This document shows, piece by piece, positions 51,236 through 60,038 of a DNA stretch of 64,000 nucleotides; the stretch's first letter is position 1, and every line of letters begins with the position of its first letter. The notes under the pieces were generated by a model that made no database searches, was not told the DNA's origin, and worked only from the letters and a program-made list of their open reading frames with translations. Source of the stretch: Tolypothrix sp. NIES-4075 (GTDB taxonomy: Bacteria; Cyanobacteriota; Cyanobacteriia; Cyanobacteriales; Nostocaceae); the NCBI RefSeq assembly GCF_002218085.1, contig NZ_BDUC01000006.1, positions 186,001 to 250,000 of the forward strand, given 5' to 3'. The position numbers were made by a program, and so were the translations under genes.

Positions 51236-51886
51236 TTTCCCTATAGATTTGGTTGTCACTCCTTTTTCATAATGCAAGGTATAGACGCCCAATGCACGAA
51301 ACACCCGATACCATAAACCCATTTGCACGCCTGTGGAGAGCATTTTACTCACGTTGGTTTTTGCGGTTTTCAACTGTGACGACGTTAATTGATCGCCGTA
51401 TAAGTCGCGGACTATTGCATCAACGTGAAAATGCAGTTCCGGTCGGCGACGCATCAAAATCAATATGGCATTCTGAATCGAGTAATCTTGGAATTCTTCT
51501 AGTAAAGGTAAAGTTCCGGGTTTTCTGGCAATGGTCAGTTTGGGAATATCGGAAATGTCCGGTTCTTTTTCGGCAGGAGCGGTAGAATCAACTAGTTGAG
51601 AAGCTGTCTGTGAATCTTCCTCAATATCATCTTCCTCAATTTCATGTTGACTATTGACTATTTCATCTTGACTATTCAAGAGCACAGCTGTACTAGAGGA
51701 TGAATCAGATATGCGTCTTTGAGGTTGATACATCTGCTCTTCTAGGGCGTACCCTGATATTAGAGCTTCTAGAGTGGTAATCTGTTTGCGGACTAAAGAT
51801 AAGCGACGCTCTAAGTCAATTACTTCTAAGACGTAGCGATCGCGCTCTGCTTCGAGTAAACTCAGAATCTCAGACAACTCAGACAT
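51233..51886 (-). CDS. Coiled-coil protein with C-terminal winged-helix-like domain
   Basis: A 217-residue protein with an N-terminal coiled coil (SELSEILSLLEAERDRYVLE, DLERRLSLVRKQITTLEALI), a Ser/Glu/Asp-rich linker (residues 55-115) and a conserved C-terminal domain (IQNAILILMRRRPELHFHVD, IVRDLYGDQLTSSQLKTAKT, VSKMLSTGVQMGLWYRVFRA) that looks like a winged helix of the HARE-HTH kind. Function unknown. The start at 51886 is preferred; nine extra codons are open upstream. It is divergent from a small zinc-ribbon gene. Confidence 0.6.
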   Translation of the reverse strand: MSELSEILSLLEAERDRYVLEVIDLERRLSLVRKQITTLEALISGYALEEQMYQPQRRISDSSSSTAVLLNSQDEIVNSQHEIEEDDIEEDSQTASQLVDSTAPAEKEPDISDIPKLTIARKPGTLPLLEEFQDYSIQNAILILMRRRPELHFHVDAIVRDLYGDQLTSSQLKTAKTNVSKMLSTGVQMGLWYRVFRALGVYTLHYEKGVTTKSIGK

Positions 51887-51917
51887 AAAACTACTATTGA
51901 GTGAAAGGAACAAATCG

Positions 51918-52154
51918 GTGGAATCTAAGGAAGTTTTTGTTAAGGCTCACGTTCGTGTGATTAAGCAAAAAGTTTATCGCTTTGTCTGTAAAGAGTGCAA
52001 TCTGGTGGTTGAACGCACTTGCTTTCCATCACAGCCGTTGTATTGCGATCGCTGCCGTCCTCCCAAACTAAAAGTCGAAAAACCTGCCATCAAGTCAATC
52101 AAATCCAAGAAGAAACCCAAACCAAAAGAATCCGTGTCTACGAGTCGGCGATAA
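51918..52154 (+). CDS. Small zinc-ribbon-like basic protein
   Basis: A 78-residue basic protein with two CxxC pairs (FVCKECNLV and YCDRCRPP) that can bind one zinc, followed by a lysine-rich tail (KSIKSKKKPKPKESVSTSRR). Probably binds nucleic acid or a ribosomal partner. The GTG at 51918 follows AAAGGAAC; a TTG seven codons upstream would overlap the divergent gene. Confidence 0.6.
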   Translation: MESKEVFVKAHVRVIKQKVYRFVCKECNLVVERTCFPSQPLYCDRCRPPKLKVEKPAIKSIKSKKKPKPKESVSTSRR

Positions 52155-52270
52155 GGAAGATGGGGAATGGGTAATGGGGAATGGGTAATGGGTAATGGGG
52201 AAAGCTCAAGAATTGTCTCCCTTATCTCCCTCATCTCCCCCATCCCCCACTCTCCCATCTCCCCATCTCA
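52155..52270. repeat. STRR between convergent genes
   Basis: GGGGAATGGGTAATGGG repeats on the left and CTCCCCCATCCCCCACTCTC on the right form an imperfect inverted repeat, a likely transcription boundary. Confidence 0.65.
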
Positions 52271-52274
52271 TTGC

Positions 52275-53156
52275 CTAAAAATAGCGCTGTAACAAACCAA
52301 TCATCACCTCTGGTAATTCTAAATGTGGCAGGACTCCCACTGAAGCGATCGCCTGAAAATCTCGAATTGCACTCGTATTTAAAGAAGCCAACCTTCGTCC
52401 TAATTTAACGCTGGTAAACTGTGCTTTTTCACCCCAAAACATCACAGTCGGAATGCTCAATTGCTTAATATACAAACTTAAGTCAAAATAAAGGTCGCCG
52501 CGCAAAAATGCCAATGCAGCAAACTTAGCATTGAATTGTTGTGCAGAAGTTAAGTAAGCCTGTACCATTTCTTCGGATACTCGTTCGGCTTTAGCAAACA
52601 AAAAACTTTGTAAAAAATTGCGGACTGCGATTTCATTTTCCGCGCCAAGGGCATATATTAAATTATCCAACACTGGCGTATTAATCAACCCAAGTGGAAG
52701 TCTACGTCCGGCACCTTGCCCAAAGTCATCAAATCCAGAGGGACAAACGAGAAAGAGGGCTTTAAATAATTCCGGTTGTTGAATCGCAAGACGGACAGTC
52801 AAAGCAGCTGTCAGAGAAGATGCGAATGCCGTTACAGGAGTGTTACAAGTTTGAGTGATAAATTGAGCGATGGTATTTAAATAATCACTTATTTGATAAT
52901 CTCGCACTGGATGAGCAGAATCACCCCAACCGATTAAATCAGGTGCCAATATCCGGTGAGTAGAGGCGAAAGCGGGGTAAACTTTAGACCATTCATAAGC
53001 AGATGCTCCACCACCAAAGTTATGCAAAAACAGTAACGGGGGTAAATCAATGTCAGTTATTAACCAGGGTGCAGTGGTTTGGGTATAGTAAACCATTCCC
53101 CCCAACGAAGTATTAACGACTTTATGCCCAAAACCAGGAGGTTGAAATCTAAGCAT
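52275..53156 (-). CDS. Alpha/beta-hydrolase fold protein
   Basis: A 293-residue hydrolase with PPLLFLHNFGGGASAYEWSK (oxyanion-hole region), LAPDLIGWGDSAHP and the nucleophile elbow as VTAFASSLTAALT (A-S-S in place of G-x-S-x-G), followed by ALFLVCPSGFDDFG and a C-terminal SVGVLPHLELPE carrying the probable catalytic His. The elbow departs from the usual GxSxG. Substrate unknown. Confidence 0.82.
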   Translation of the reverse strand: MLRFQPPGFGHKVVNTSLGGMVYYTQTTAPWLITDIDLPPLLFLHNFGGGASAYEWSKVYPAFASTHRILAPDLIGWGDSAHPVRDYQISDYLNTIAQFITQTCNTPVTAFASSLTAALTVRLAIQQPELFKALFLVCPSGFDDFGQGAGRRLPLGLINTPVLDNLIYALGAENEIAVRNFLQSFLFAKAERVSEEMVQAYLTSAQQFNAKFAALAFLRGDLYFDLSLYIKQLSIPTVMFWGEKAQFTSVKLGRRLASLNTSAIRDFQAIASVGVLPHLELPEVMIGLLQRYF

Positions 53157-53222
53157 AATATACTACTCTGATGAATTTATATTTTCAATTATTTATATGA
53201 AATAAATATTTAACTTTATCTT

Positions 53223-54242
53223 TTATTCGTCCATTTCTTCTAATATCTGATCTAGAAAATCTTCTATCATACTCTGATTGATAGAGCGCAGAACAGCCGG
53301 ACCGCAGAGAAACTCTTTAATAGTCATTTTTGCCAAGTGAAAATCTTTGACATAATCGCGAATTTGTGATACAATTTTTATTTGAGATTCTATTTCTAAT
53401 GATATTTCATCAATCGGGTCAAATCCTTTTTTCTTGACTTTCTTGTATTCGGAAACGATTGCGCCTTCTGGGGTATTTTTAATGCTGCGAAGTTCTTGTT
53501 TTAAGGTTTCGTATTGAGTTTTTAATAATTCATTTTGCTGTTCTAAGCGAATACATTTTCTCGTTAAATCGTCTTCACTGTTGCTATCAATAATTTCTCC
53601 TACCTGATGTTTTTTTTCAATTTCCAAGAGTCGTGCTAAATCTCCTTCTTGGTAAGCTTTGTTAATTTCTTTCATTATCTCAGTATGGCGTATCTGCGTT
53701 TCGCTGTCGGTGGCTTTATCCGGGTGAAAGATTTCGGCTAAACGCAAAAAGTAGGAACGAATTTTTTTTGATTCGTCGGTTCTAGCAGCGGAGGGTGATT
53801 CTAATTCTGGTTGTGGTTGGTGGTATTCGTGTGGAATTTCCTTTTCTTGTTCGTTGAATTCAAATAGTTCGTCTTCTGTATCTTCTTCATCATCGACTTT
53901 TCGACTGATGATTCCTGCCACCTGAAGATTGTGGTAAATTTGTGCAATTTTGTGCTTGGTTTGTTTGGCAAGTTTTTTCTTAGTTAGAATTTCCTTGAAG
54001 AGGATATGAATTTCTTCGTTGAGAGCTTTTATTTTTTGAAAGTTGGGGGTGGTGCGTTGATAAAGTTGTGTAGCGATAGAGTGAATTTGTTCAACAAAGT
54101 TATTCAGTTCGGTGCGTTTTTTCTTAATTTGTGTTAAGAGACGTTGGTGTTGTGTTTCCAGCCCTTCTAAGCGAATGTGGACTGTGGAAGGTGCTAGAGT
54201 TGTAGCGGTAGCGCGTTTGGGTGCTGAGGTTCGACGAGGCAT
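53223..54242 (-). CDS. J-domain co-chaperone-like protein
   Basis: A 339-residue protein: an N-terminal coiled coil (HIRLEGLETQHQRLLTQIKK, then TELNNFVEQIHSIATQLYQR), an acidic linker (DDEEDTEDELFEF) and a J-domain around residues 155-210 with LRLAEIFHPDKATDSETQIR, including the HPD tripeptide that stimulates DnaK, then a second coiled coil. Likely recruits DnaK to a specific substrate. The J-domain is internal rather than N-terminal. Confidence 0.8.
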   Translation of the reverse strand: MPRRTSAPKRATATTLAPSTVHIRLEGLETQHQRLLTQIKKKRTELNNFVEQIHSIATQLYQRTTPNFQKIKALNEEIHILFKEILTKKKLAKQTKHKIAQIYHNLQVAGIISRKVDDEEDTEDELFEFNEQEKEIPHEYHQPQPELESPSAARTDESKKIRSYFLRLAEIFHPDKATDSETQIRHTEIMKEINKAYQEGDLARLLEIEKKHQVGEIIDSNSEDDLTRKCIRLEQQNELLKTQYETLKQELRSIKNTPEGAIVSEYKKVKKKGFDPIDEISLEIESQIKIVSQIRDYVKDFHLAKMTIKEFLCGPAVLRSINQSMIEDFLDQILEEMDE

Positions 54243-54714
54243 AAAAGCTATGAGTTAATTTAGGGTGTAAGTTAACTAGTAGATGGCTTTTTGTTTTGAC
54301 TAGTGTAGCAAATCGATGTTATAGCGGTTCGCTAATTCTTTATACCTTACACGCAAATGGTACGAAGGTGGCAAAAAAGTTGAGTCTCATTTGTAGTCTA
54401 TTTAATAGGAATGAGCGCCAAAATAATTGTCAGGCACATTATACAGTAGCGGTAATTCAGGAATTACCGCTAATTACGACACGGATCAGATATTGTCATT
54501 ACTGTTTCAATTAAAAACGCTGTAAAATTATGCCTGTCAAACCTTTCCGAAGACTAAAAAAGGTTATGAAGTAGAACATAAAACATTAGAGAAAAGTATG
54601 CAAATACAACTTACATATAGAAATAAAGGGAAATAATTAAAGAATGCATTCATATGCATCACGATATTAAGGTGTTCGCGCATTTTAAGCAAGTTGTGTA
54701 GAGGAGACAAAAAA
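54243..54714. other. Intergenic region, nothing recognised
   Basis: About 470 bases, AT-rich, with no gene or structured RNA recognised. GGTAATTCAGGAATTACCGC near 54450 is a short palindrome. A GAGGAGA ribosome binding site precedes the GTG at 54715. Confidence 0.4.
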
Positions 54715-55455
54715 GTGCAAATTACTAAACGCAATGTCGAGTTAAGAGTTGATGACAGTTTAATGCGTGTTTATGTAGCAGCACCTTCTTCCCCAGGAGT
54801 TTATCCAGGGATTATATTTTATAGTGATATTTATCAGTTAGGCGGTGCTATGATTCGTTTAGCTAACTATTTAGCAGGATATGGCTATGTGGTAGCAGCA
54901 CCAGAAATTTTTCATCGAACTGAACCAGTTGGTTTGGTTATTGAACCTGATGATATTGGTCGGATGCGGGGTAATGATAATGCGATTCGTACTGCGATCG
55001 CACATTATGATGCCGATCGCCGTGCTGTGATAGAATTCCTCAAGGCAGAAAGTTCGGTTTCACCTGGAAAGATGGGCACTCTCGGCTTTTGTATTGGTGG
55101 ACATTTAGCTTTTCGGGCAGCCTTTGAAAGCGAAATTAAGGCAGCAGCTTGCTGTTATCCTACGGGTATTCCGAGTGGTAAATTGGGTAAAGGGGTAGCC
55201 GATACAATCAACCGGGTAAGCGAAATCAAAGGTGAGATGTTAATAGTGTTCGGTTCTCTTGACCCGCATATCCCAGAAGCAGACCGGCAAACTTTAATTA
55301 AAGCACTTGAGAATGCTGGTATACCTCACCAAGTTTTCTTGTACGAAGCGGAACATACTTTCATGCGGGATGATGGTTATCGCTACGATTCTGCTGCCAC
55401 TACCTCTGCTTGGTCGGAAATAATAGCTTTCTTTGAACGGATGTTTGCGGTTTGA
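54715..55455 (+). CDS. Dienelactone hydrolase family protein
   Basis: A 246-residue alpha/beta hydrolase. The catalytic Cys is in MGTLGFCIGGHLAFRAAF, the Asp in LIVFGSLDPHIPEADRQ and the His in YEAEHTFMRDDGYRYD, the Cys-Asp-His triad of dienelactone hydrolases. Active on cyclic or unsaturated ester bonds, natural substrate unknown. The GTG start follows GAGGAGA by seven bases; the frame is open seven codons further upstream. Confidence 0.88.
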   Translation: MQITKRNVELRVDDSLMRVYVAAPSSPGVYPGIIFYSDIYQLGGAMIRLANYLAGYGYVVAAPEIFHRTEPVGLVIEPDDIGRMRGNDNAIRTAIAHYDADRRAVIEFLKAESSVSPGKMGTLGFCIGGHLAFRAAFESEIKAAACCYPTGIPSGKLGKGVADTINRVSEIKGEMLIVFGSLDPHIPEADRQTLIKALENAGIPHQVFLYEAEHTFMRDDGYRYDSAATTSAWSEIIAFFERMFAV

Positions 55456-55464
55456 AGAATTGAG

Positions 55465-55525
55465 GTAATTTTACTCGTAGTAAGCGCTTCAGCGCTTATC
55501 TTAAGCACGAAGAGTGCTTACTACT
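55465..55525. repeat. Palindromic dispersed repeat between convergent genes
   Basis: GTAGTAAGCGCTTCAGCGCTTA followed by AGCACGAAGAGTGCTTACTAC. Belongs to the group of elements bordered by GTAGT and ACTAC also seen at 15210 and 40275. Its right end overlaps the last codons of the photolyase gene. Confidence 0.6.
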
Positions 55526-57065
55526 GCCCAGACATCTGCTTAAATTGTTGGTATTGTTTGTCTTTGGATTCAACGTATTTATTTACCGTTTTTTTAGTAG
55601 CTATAGCATTCTCGTAATCTTCACCACCCTCGGAAATTATACGTTCCCGCACGCGTTTGCGAATATCTGAGACTATTTTGCCGTTTATCAATCGAGTTTT
55701 TGACCAATCTAAAATAGGTGCGGGATATTCACCTTTGTTGATGTATGCTCCGTCGATAATTTCGCTTAAGCTGTAATTATGTAGTTCTCTCAGCCAATAA
55801 TTGAGAAAGCGACCATCAGCATCTTTTTCTGAAATGTTTTTGTTGGGATTATAAATGCGGAATGTGTCACTTAAAGGATTGGTAATACCAGCTTGCATTT
55901 GCCATTGCCAATTGTTAATTGCTAAATCACCATCTACTAGATAATTCATGTAGTGACGTGCGCCGTGATGCCAAGATATACCACAATTAATGCATAAGAA
56001 TGTAGCACACATTGCCCGCATCCGAAAGTTCATCCAGCCCATTATTTGCAATTGCCGCATACTCGCATCGAGCAGGGGGAAACCTGTTACACCTTGCTGC
56101 CAAGCTTGAAATAATTCTTGTTGTTGTGGAGTTAATTCTGTTGGTGTATAATACTCATCAAACTCAGGATAACGATTGGTGTGTGCTATTTCGGGATGAA
56201 AGTACAATCGTTGAGTAAAGCTATCGTGCCAACGCAAGCGATCGCGAAACGCTTTTAAAGAAAATTCCGCTTTCGGCTCATTGATAAGTTCTGCTGCTCT
56301 TGCTTTGGTGCGTTGATAGACATTTCTGACGCTGATAGTACCAAATGCCAGATGAGGTGAAAGGTGAGACGTTGACCCTGCTTGAGCTAACCACGGTTGT
56401 GAAAGCTTCCAGTGATAACCGTGGAATCTCCGCTGCAAAAATGAGTCTAAAGTGGTCAAAGCTTGCTTTTCTCCACCCTTAAAGTAAACTTGCTCTGTTT
56501 CCCAAAAAGCGCTGTACTTTTGCTTAAGTTGTTTTATGGTGATTTGCGGTAATTTAAACGAACGCTTCGGGGTATTTATCTGAGTTGGAGTTGGGTGTGG
56601 GGATTGTCTTATATAAGTGTAATATTCATCAAACCATCGGTCGCGGTGTTCGTCATCGGTTTGCAGAAAGTTATTTAGACCGATGTGACAGTCGAGATTA
56701 AGTTGTTGGTAGAAGTCAGCGATCGCGCGATCGCGTTGAATACCATACTCAACTTGCACATCTCGATTGAAGAAAAGCTTCGGTTTCTCTGACTGCTCCA
56801 TCAGTTGTCTTGTCAATTGCTGTAAAATATCTAGAGAATTCCCTTCAAATAAGTACAGCCGACTACCCAAAGAACGTAAATTGCGGTCTAAATTTTCCAA
56901 AGACTCAAACAAAAACCTGACACGTGCTTTACCTAACTCAGGTTGCTGATAAAACCACGGATCAATGATAAAGCACGGTAACACTTCCGCATTGTTAGCA
57001 GTCGAATTCGCAACACTTTCGTTGTCATTTAGCCGCAAGTCTCGTCGAAACCAAAGAATGTGCAT
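55521..57065 (-). CDS. Photolyase/cryptochrome family flavoprotein
   Basis: A 514-residue blue-light flavoprotein. N-terminal photolyase domain begins MHILWFRRDLRLNDNESVAN; the FAD domain has GSTSHLSPHLAFGTISVRNV, GFPLLDASMRQLQIMGWMNF and NRMRAM-like FRMRAMCATFLC. The segment WQWQMQAGITNPLSDTFRIY replaces the standard WQW..GTGTDA.PYFRIFNP, marking a divergent subgroup rather than classic CPD photolyase. DNA repair or light signalling cannot be decided from sequence. Confidence 0.87.
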   Translation of the reverse strand: MHILWFRRDLRLNDNESVANSTANNAEVLPCFIIDPWFYQQPELGKARVRFLFESLENLDRNLRSLGSRLYLFEGNSLDILQQLTRQLMEQSEKPKLFFNRDVQVEYGIQRDRAIADFYQQLNLDCHIGLNNFLQTDDEHRDRWFDEYYTYIRQSPHPTPTQINTPKRSFKLPQITIKQLKQKYSAFWETEQVYFKGGEKQALTTLDSFLQRRFHGYHWKLSQPWLAQAGSTSHLSPHLAFGTISVRNVYQRTKARAAELINEPKAEFSLKAFRDRLRWHDSFTQRLYFHPEIAHTNRYPEFDEYYTPTELTPQQQELFQAWQQGVTGFPLLDASMRQLQIMGWMNFRMRAMCATFLCINCGISWHHGARHYMNYLVDGDLAINNWQWQMQAGITNPLSDTFRIYNPNKNISEKDADGRFLNYWLRELHNYSLSEIIDGAYINKGEYPAPILDWSKTRLINGKIVSDIRKRVRERIISEGGEDYENAIATKKTVNKYVESKDKQYQQFKQMSGQ

Positions 57066-57144
57066 ACATATGTACTATAACCTTATTTATATTTTGGCAT
57101 TTTTCGCATAATTCGCCCTTTCCTGGCTTTTAAGGGAAAAAGTC

Positions 57145-57255
57145 AAAGCCTCTTTCCGCATCAAAGAGAGGTTTGGTGTCTTTGTGAACGTTTTCATCAT
57201 AAGCTTCTAAAAAGGATCAAAGCCTCTCTCCGCATCGGAGAGAGGTTTGGAGAGA
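57145..57255. repeat. Two copies of the CCTCTCTCCGCAT palindrome
   Basis: 57223-57245 is a perfect hairpin (CCTCTCTCCG, CAT loop, CGGAGAGAGG); 57149-57171 is a decayed copy with mismatches. A third is at 59675-59697. All follow CAAAG and are intergenic. Confidence 0.75.
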
Positions 57256-57347
57256 GGTCTTTTTGATCTACTTAACTAAAAATTGCTCTCCACTCCTTCA
57301 TCTATCGTGCCAACGATAATAAAGATAAAGCATTAGGAGGAAAAAGC

Positions 57348-58682
57348 ATGAGTGCAATATTAGTAGCAGGTGCAACGGGTGGTGTCGGTAAGCGTGTGGT
57401 GCGACGACTGCGGGAAAAAGGTTATAAAGTGCAATGTCTCGTCCGCGATATCGACAAAGCACGGTCTATTTTGGGTAATGATGTTGACTTAATTGTTGCG
57501 GATATTACTAAACCAGAAACTTTGACTTCTTTGGTGATGAGTAATATTCAAGCTGTTGTGTGTTGTACAGCGGTGCGAGTGCAGCCAGTTGAGGGAGACA
57601 CGGCAGATAGAGCCAAATACAATCAAGGCATCAAATTTTACATGCCGGAAGTAGTTGGTGATACTCCGGAAAACGTGGAATATCAAGGTGTGAAAAACTT
57701 GGTACAAGCTGCGGGGAAATCTTTGCAAAAATCGAGCGAAAAGGTGATATTTGATTTCACCAATATATCAGAGGAGTTGAAGAATAGTTGGGGTGCTTTG
57801 GATGATGTAGTCATGGGTGGTGTGAGTGCAAGTAATATGCAATTTGTGGAGGATACAGCTTTATTTACTGGCAATGTTTCCACGGCAAATTCTGGAGGAT
57901 TTGCTTCTGTGAGAACTACAAATTTCACTCCACCTTTCAACTTATCTGGTTACGAAGGTATACGATTGCGCTTTAGAGGTGACGGGAAACGTTATAAAAT
58001 ATTTCTGCGGACAGAAGCAGTATGGGATGGCATTGGTTACGGCTATTCTTTCGATACTGTCGCAAATACTTGGATAGATATTCACATTCCTTTTGCTAAT
58101 TTTATTCCAGTATTTCGGGCAAAAAGTGTTAAAGATTGTCCCCCAATTGATAAAAGCAAAATCTGTTCCTTTCAATTTATGTTAAGTAAGTTTGAATACG
58201 ATGGTGCTTTAAATCCTAAGTTCTCTGATGGTGGTTTTGCTTTGCAGTTGGAATCAATTAAGGCTTATGGTGGGGAAACTTTACCACAATTTGTCCTTGT
58301 GAGTTCAGCGGGTGTAACTCGTCCGGGAAGACCGGGAATTAATTTAGAGGAAGAACCACCAGCAGTCAGATTAAATGACCAATTAGGAGGAATTTTGACT
58401 TGGAAGTTAAAGGGAGAAGATAGTTTAAGAGAAAGTGGAATTCCTTATACAATTATTAGACCTTGTGCGTTAACTGAAGAAGCTGGAGGAAAGGAATTAG
58501 TTTTTGAGCAAGGCGATAATATTAGAGGAAAAATCAGCCGTGAGGATGTAGCTGAACTTTGCGTGCAAGCGCTACAACAAACAAAGGCATGTAATGTCAC
58601 CTTTGAAGTAAAAGAGAAAGAAGATAACGCTAATTATATCGATTGGCAGAGGTTATTTTCTGACTTACAAGCAGATAAATAA
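57348..58682 (+). CDS. NAD(P)-binding protein interrupted by a CIA30 domain
   Basis: A 444-residue protein. Residues 1-120 are the N-terminal half of an atypical short-chain dehydrogenase (SAILVAGATGGVGKRVVRRL, LVRDIDKARSILGNDVDLIV, EGVKNLVQAAG). Residues 130-310 are a CIA30 domain (FDFTNISEELKNSWGALDDV, VMGGVSASNM, GFASVRTTNF, LRFRGDGKRYKIFLRT). Residues 315-440 return to the dehydrogenase fold (FVLVSSAGVTRPGRPG, YTIIRPCALTEEAGG, ISREDVAELCVQAL). Such fusions are known in cyanobacteria and plants; the CIA30 part is linked to assembly of complex I. Confidence 0.87.
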   Translation: MSAILVAGATGGVGKRVVRRLREKGYKVQCLVRDIDKARSILGNDVDLIVADITKPETLTSLVMSNIQAVVCCTAVRVQPVEGDTADRAKYNQGIKFYMPEVVGDTPENVEYQGVKNLVQAAGKSLQKSSEKVIFDFTNISEELKNSWGALDDVVMGGVSASNMQFVEDTALFTGNVSTANSGGFASVRTTNFTPPFNLSGYEGIRLRFRGDGKRYKIFLRTEAVWDGIGYGYSFDTVANTWIDIHIPFANFIPVFRAKSVKDCPPIDKSKICSFQFMLSKFEYDGALNPKFSDGGFALQLESIKAYGGETLPQFVLVSSAGVTRPGRPGINLEEEPPAVRLNDQLGGILTWKLKGEDSLRESGIPYTIIRPCALTEEAGGKELVFEQGDNIRGKISREDVAELCVQALQQTKACNVTFEVKEKEDNANYIDWQRLFSDLQADK

Positions 58683-58720
58683 TTAATACTAGGGTGGGGC
58701 TTCCCCGCCCGTTATGAGCT

Positions 58721-59068
58721 ATGAAGAAAATCTGGGCGCTTGGTGTCGCCGTGTTTGTGGTAATTATTATTTGGGGCGGTTTATTGTCGTACCCAGCGTT
58801 ATCGCAGCAAGTTGAATCCCGTCTTTATAATTTGGAAGCGGATGTTAATCGTGTGGAGTCGCGGTTAAATCAAATAGAGTCTCTGCTAAATCAAAACCGT
58901 TCGCCATCCTCAAGATTACCAGTTAAATTACCACAGTCGGCGCGTAACAACAGAGGTAATCTATCACGACAAGATCCGATGTTTGATAGGCTAGCAACTT
59001 TAGTAGTTGAGTTGAAGCAACAAGTTAATAAATTAGAGACGCGAGTTGCTAAATTGGAGTCACGGTGA
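58721..59068 (+). CDS. Membrane-anchored coiled-coil protein
   Basis: A 115-residue protein with one N-terminal membrane helix (IWALGVAVFVVIIIWGGLLS), a heptad-repeat coiled coil (SRLYNLEADVNRVESRLNQI), a Ser/Arg/Asn-rich linker and a second coiled coil at the end (LATLVVELKQQVNKLETRVA). Function unknown; probably a periplasmic or stromal-face spacer. Lies 38 bases after the SDR-CIA30 gene and just before the GFA gene, all in one direction. Confidence 0.65.
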   Translation: MKKIWALGVAVFVVIIIWGGLLSYPALSQQVESRLYNLEADVNRVESRLNQIESLLNQNRSPSSRLPVKLPQSARNNRGNLSRQDPMFDRLATLVVELKQQVNKLETRVAKLESR

Positions 59069-59080
59069 TAGTAAATTAAC

Positions 59081-59473
59081 ATGACAACAAATACCAATCA
59101 ACCAGCAACTTATGAAGGTGGATGTCATTGCGGTGCAGTGCGCTTTCGGGTAGTAGTCGATAATCACAAAGTTGATGATTGTAACTGTTCTATTTGTAAG
59201 AAGAAAGGCTTTTTACATTTAATTGTGCCGCAAGATAAATTCACTTTACTGCAAGGGAAAGATTTGTTGAGCAACTACAGATTTAATACGAAAGTTGCTG
59301 AACATAAATTTTGCTCTGTTTGTGGAATTCACTCTTTCTATGTTCCCCGCAGTCACCCCGATTGTATTGATGTGAATGTGCGATGTCTTGATGGTGATGT
59401 GATGTCAAACTTTGAAATTGTCCCTTTTGATGGTGCTAATTGGGAAGATAATATCCACAAGTTGATTAATTAA
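59081..59473 (+). CDS. GFA (CENP-V/GFA domain) family zinc protein
   Basis: A 130-residue protein of the glutathione-dependent formaldehyde-activating family. Zinc-binding cysteines are visible in GGCHCGAVRF, CNCSICKKKG and FCSVCGIHSF. Founder Gfa was proposed to form S-hydroxymethylglutathione; most members have other, unknown substrates. It starts 12 bases after the coiled-coil gene, suggesting one transcript with it. Confidence 0.87.
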   Translation: MTTNTNQPATYEGGCHCGAVRFRVVVDNHKVDDCNCSICKKKGFLHLIVPQDKFTLLQGKDLLSNYRFNTKVAEHKFCSVCGIHSFYVPRSHPDCIDVNVRCLDGDVMSNFEIVPFDGANWEDNIHKLIN

Positions 59474-59743
59474 CTCTGTTTGTATAGCGTTTTTCCATTG
59501 AATGAACCACATTCAGAAGACCTAATACCGTTTCACAAAAACCTTGATACAAATACATACCTGTAGAGACGCGAAATTTCGCGTCTCTACAAAATTTATA
59601 TGTGTCGCTATTAACGTGAAATGGTATAATCCCCCAACCCCCTTCCCAATGAGAGAAGGGGGAGAAATTCAAAGCCTCTCTCCGCATCGGAGAGAGGAAT
59701 GGAAGCGAGGTCTATTAGCGATCGCCTTTTAAACTTCATTACT
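59474..59743. other. Intergenic region rich in dispersed palindromes
   Basis: Holds the perfect 28-base palindrome at 59563-59590 and the CCTCTCTCCG hairpin at 59675-59697, then a HIP1 site. No gene. Confidence 0.6.
59563..59590. repeat. Perfect 28-base dispersed palindrome
   Basis: GTAGAGACGCGAAA is followed directly by its exact reverse complement TTTCGCGTCTCTAC. Other copies at 42733 (inside hpnB) and 30721. Confidence 0.9.
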
Positions 59744-59953
59744 CGTGTTCTGAACACGAAACGTCAGCCTTTGATCTCGAAACTTCGTGTTCCGAGCTCG
59801 GAACTTCGTGTTCCGAACTCGGAACTTCGTGTTCCGAACTCGGAACTTCAGCTTCCGATCTCGAAACTTCGTGTTCCGAACACGAAACTTCGTGTTCCGA
59901 ACTCGGAACTTCAGCTTCCGAACACGAAACTTCGAGTTCCGAACTCGAAACGT
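59744..59953. repeat. Minisatellite B, 10 units of exactly 21 bp
   Basis: Ten units of the form CGTGTTCCGAACTCGGAACTT with variants CAGCTTCCGATCTCG and CGAGTTCCGAACTCG. The core is a palindrome: CGTGTTC-C-GAACACG in some units and CGAGTTC-C-GAACTCG in another, so both arms change together. The plus frame is open (heptads SELRVPN, SKLRVPN) from 59699 to 59995, a consequence of the 21-base period; no ribosome binding site or conserved domain supports a gene. Confidence 0.92.
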
Positions 59954-60038
59954 GAAAAAATAAATGCGATCGCTACTTTAATTTTACATTCTTGAGATAT
60001 TACACTTGACAAAAACCAAGTAACGTGTCGTATATACT

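Noticed and set aside
59699..59995. Plus-strand frame of SELRVPN heptads
   Set aside because: Produced by minisatellite B; no ribosome binding site and no conserved flanking protein sequence.
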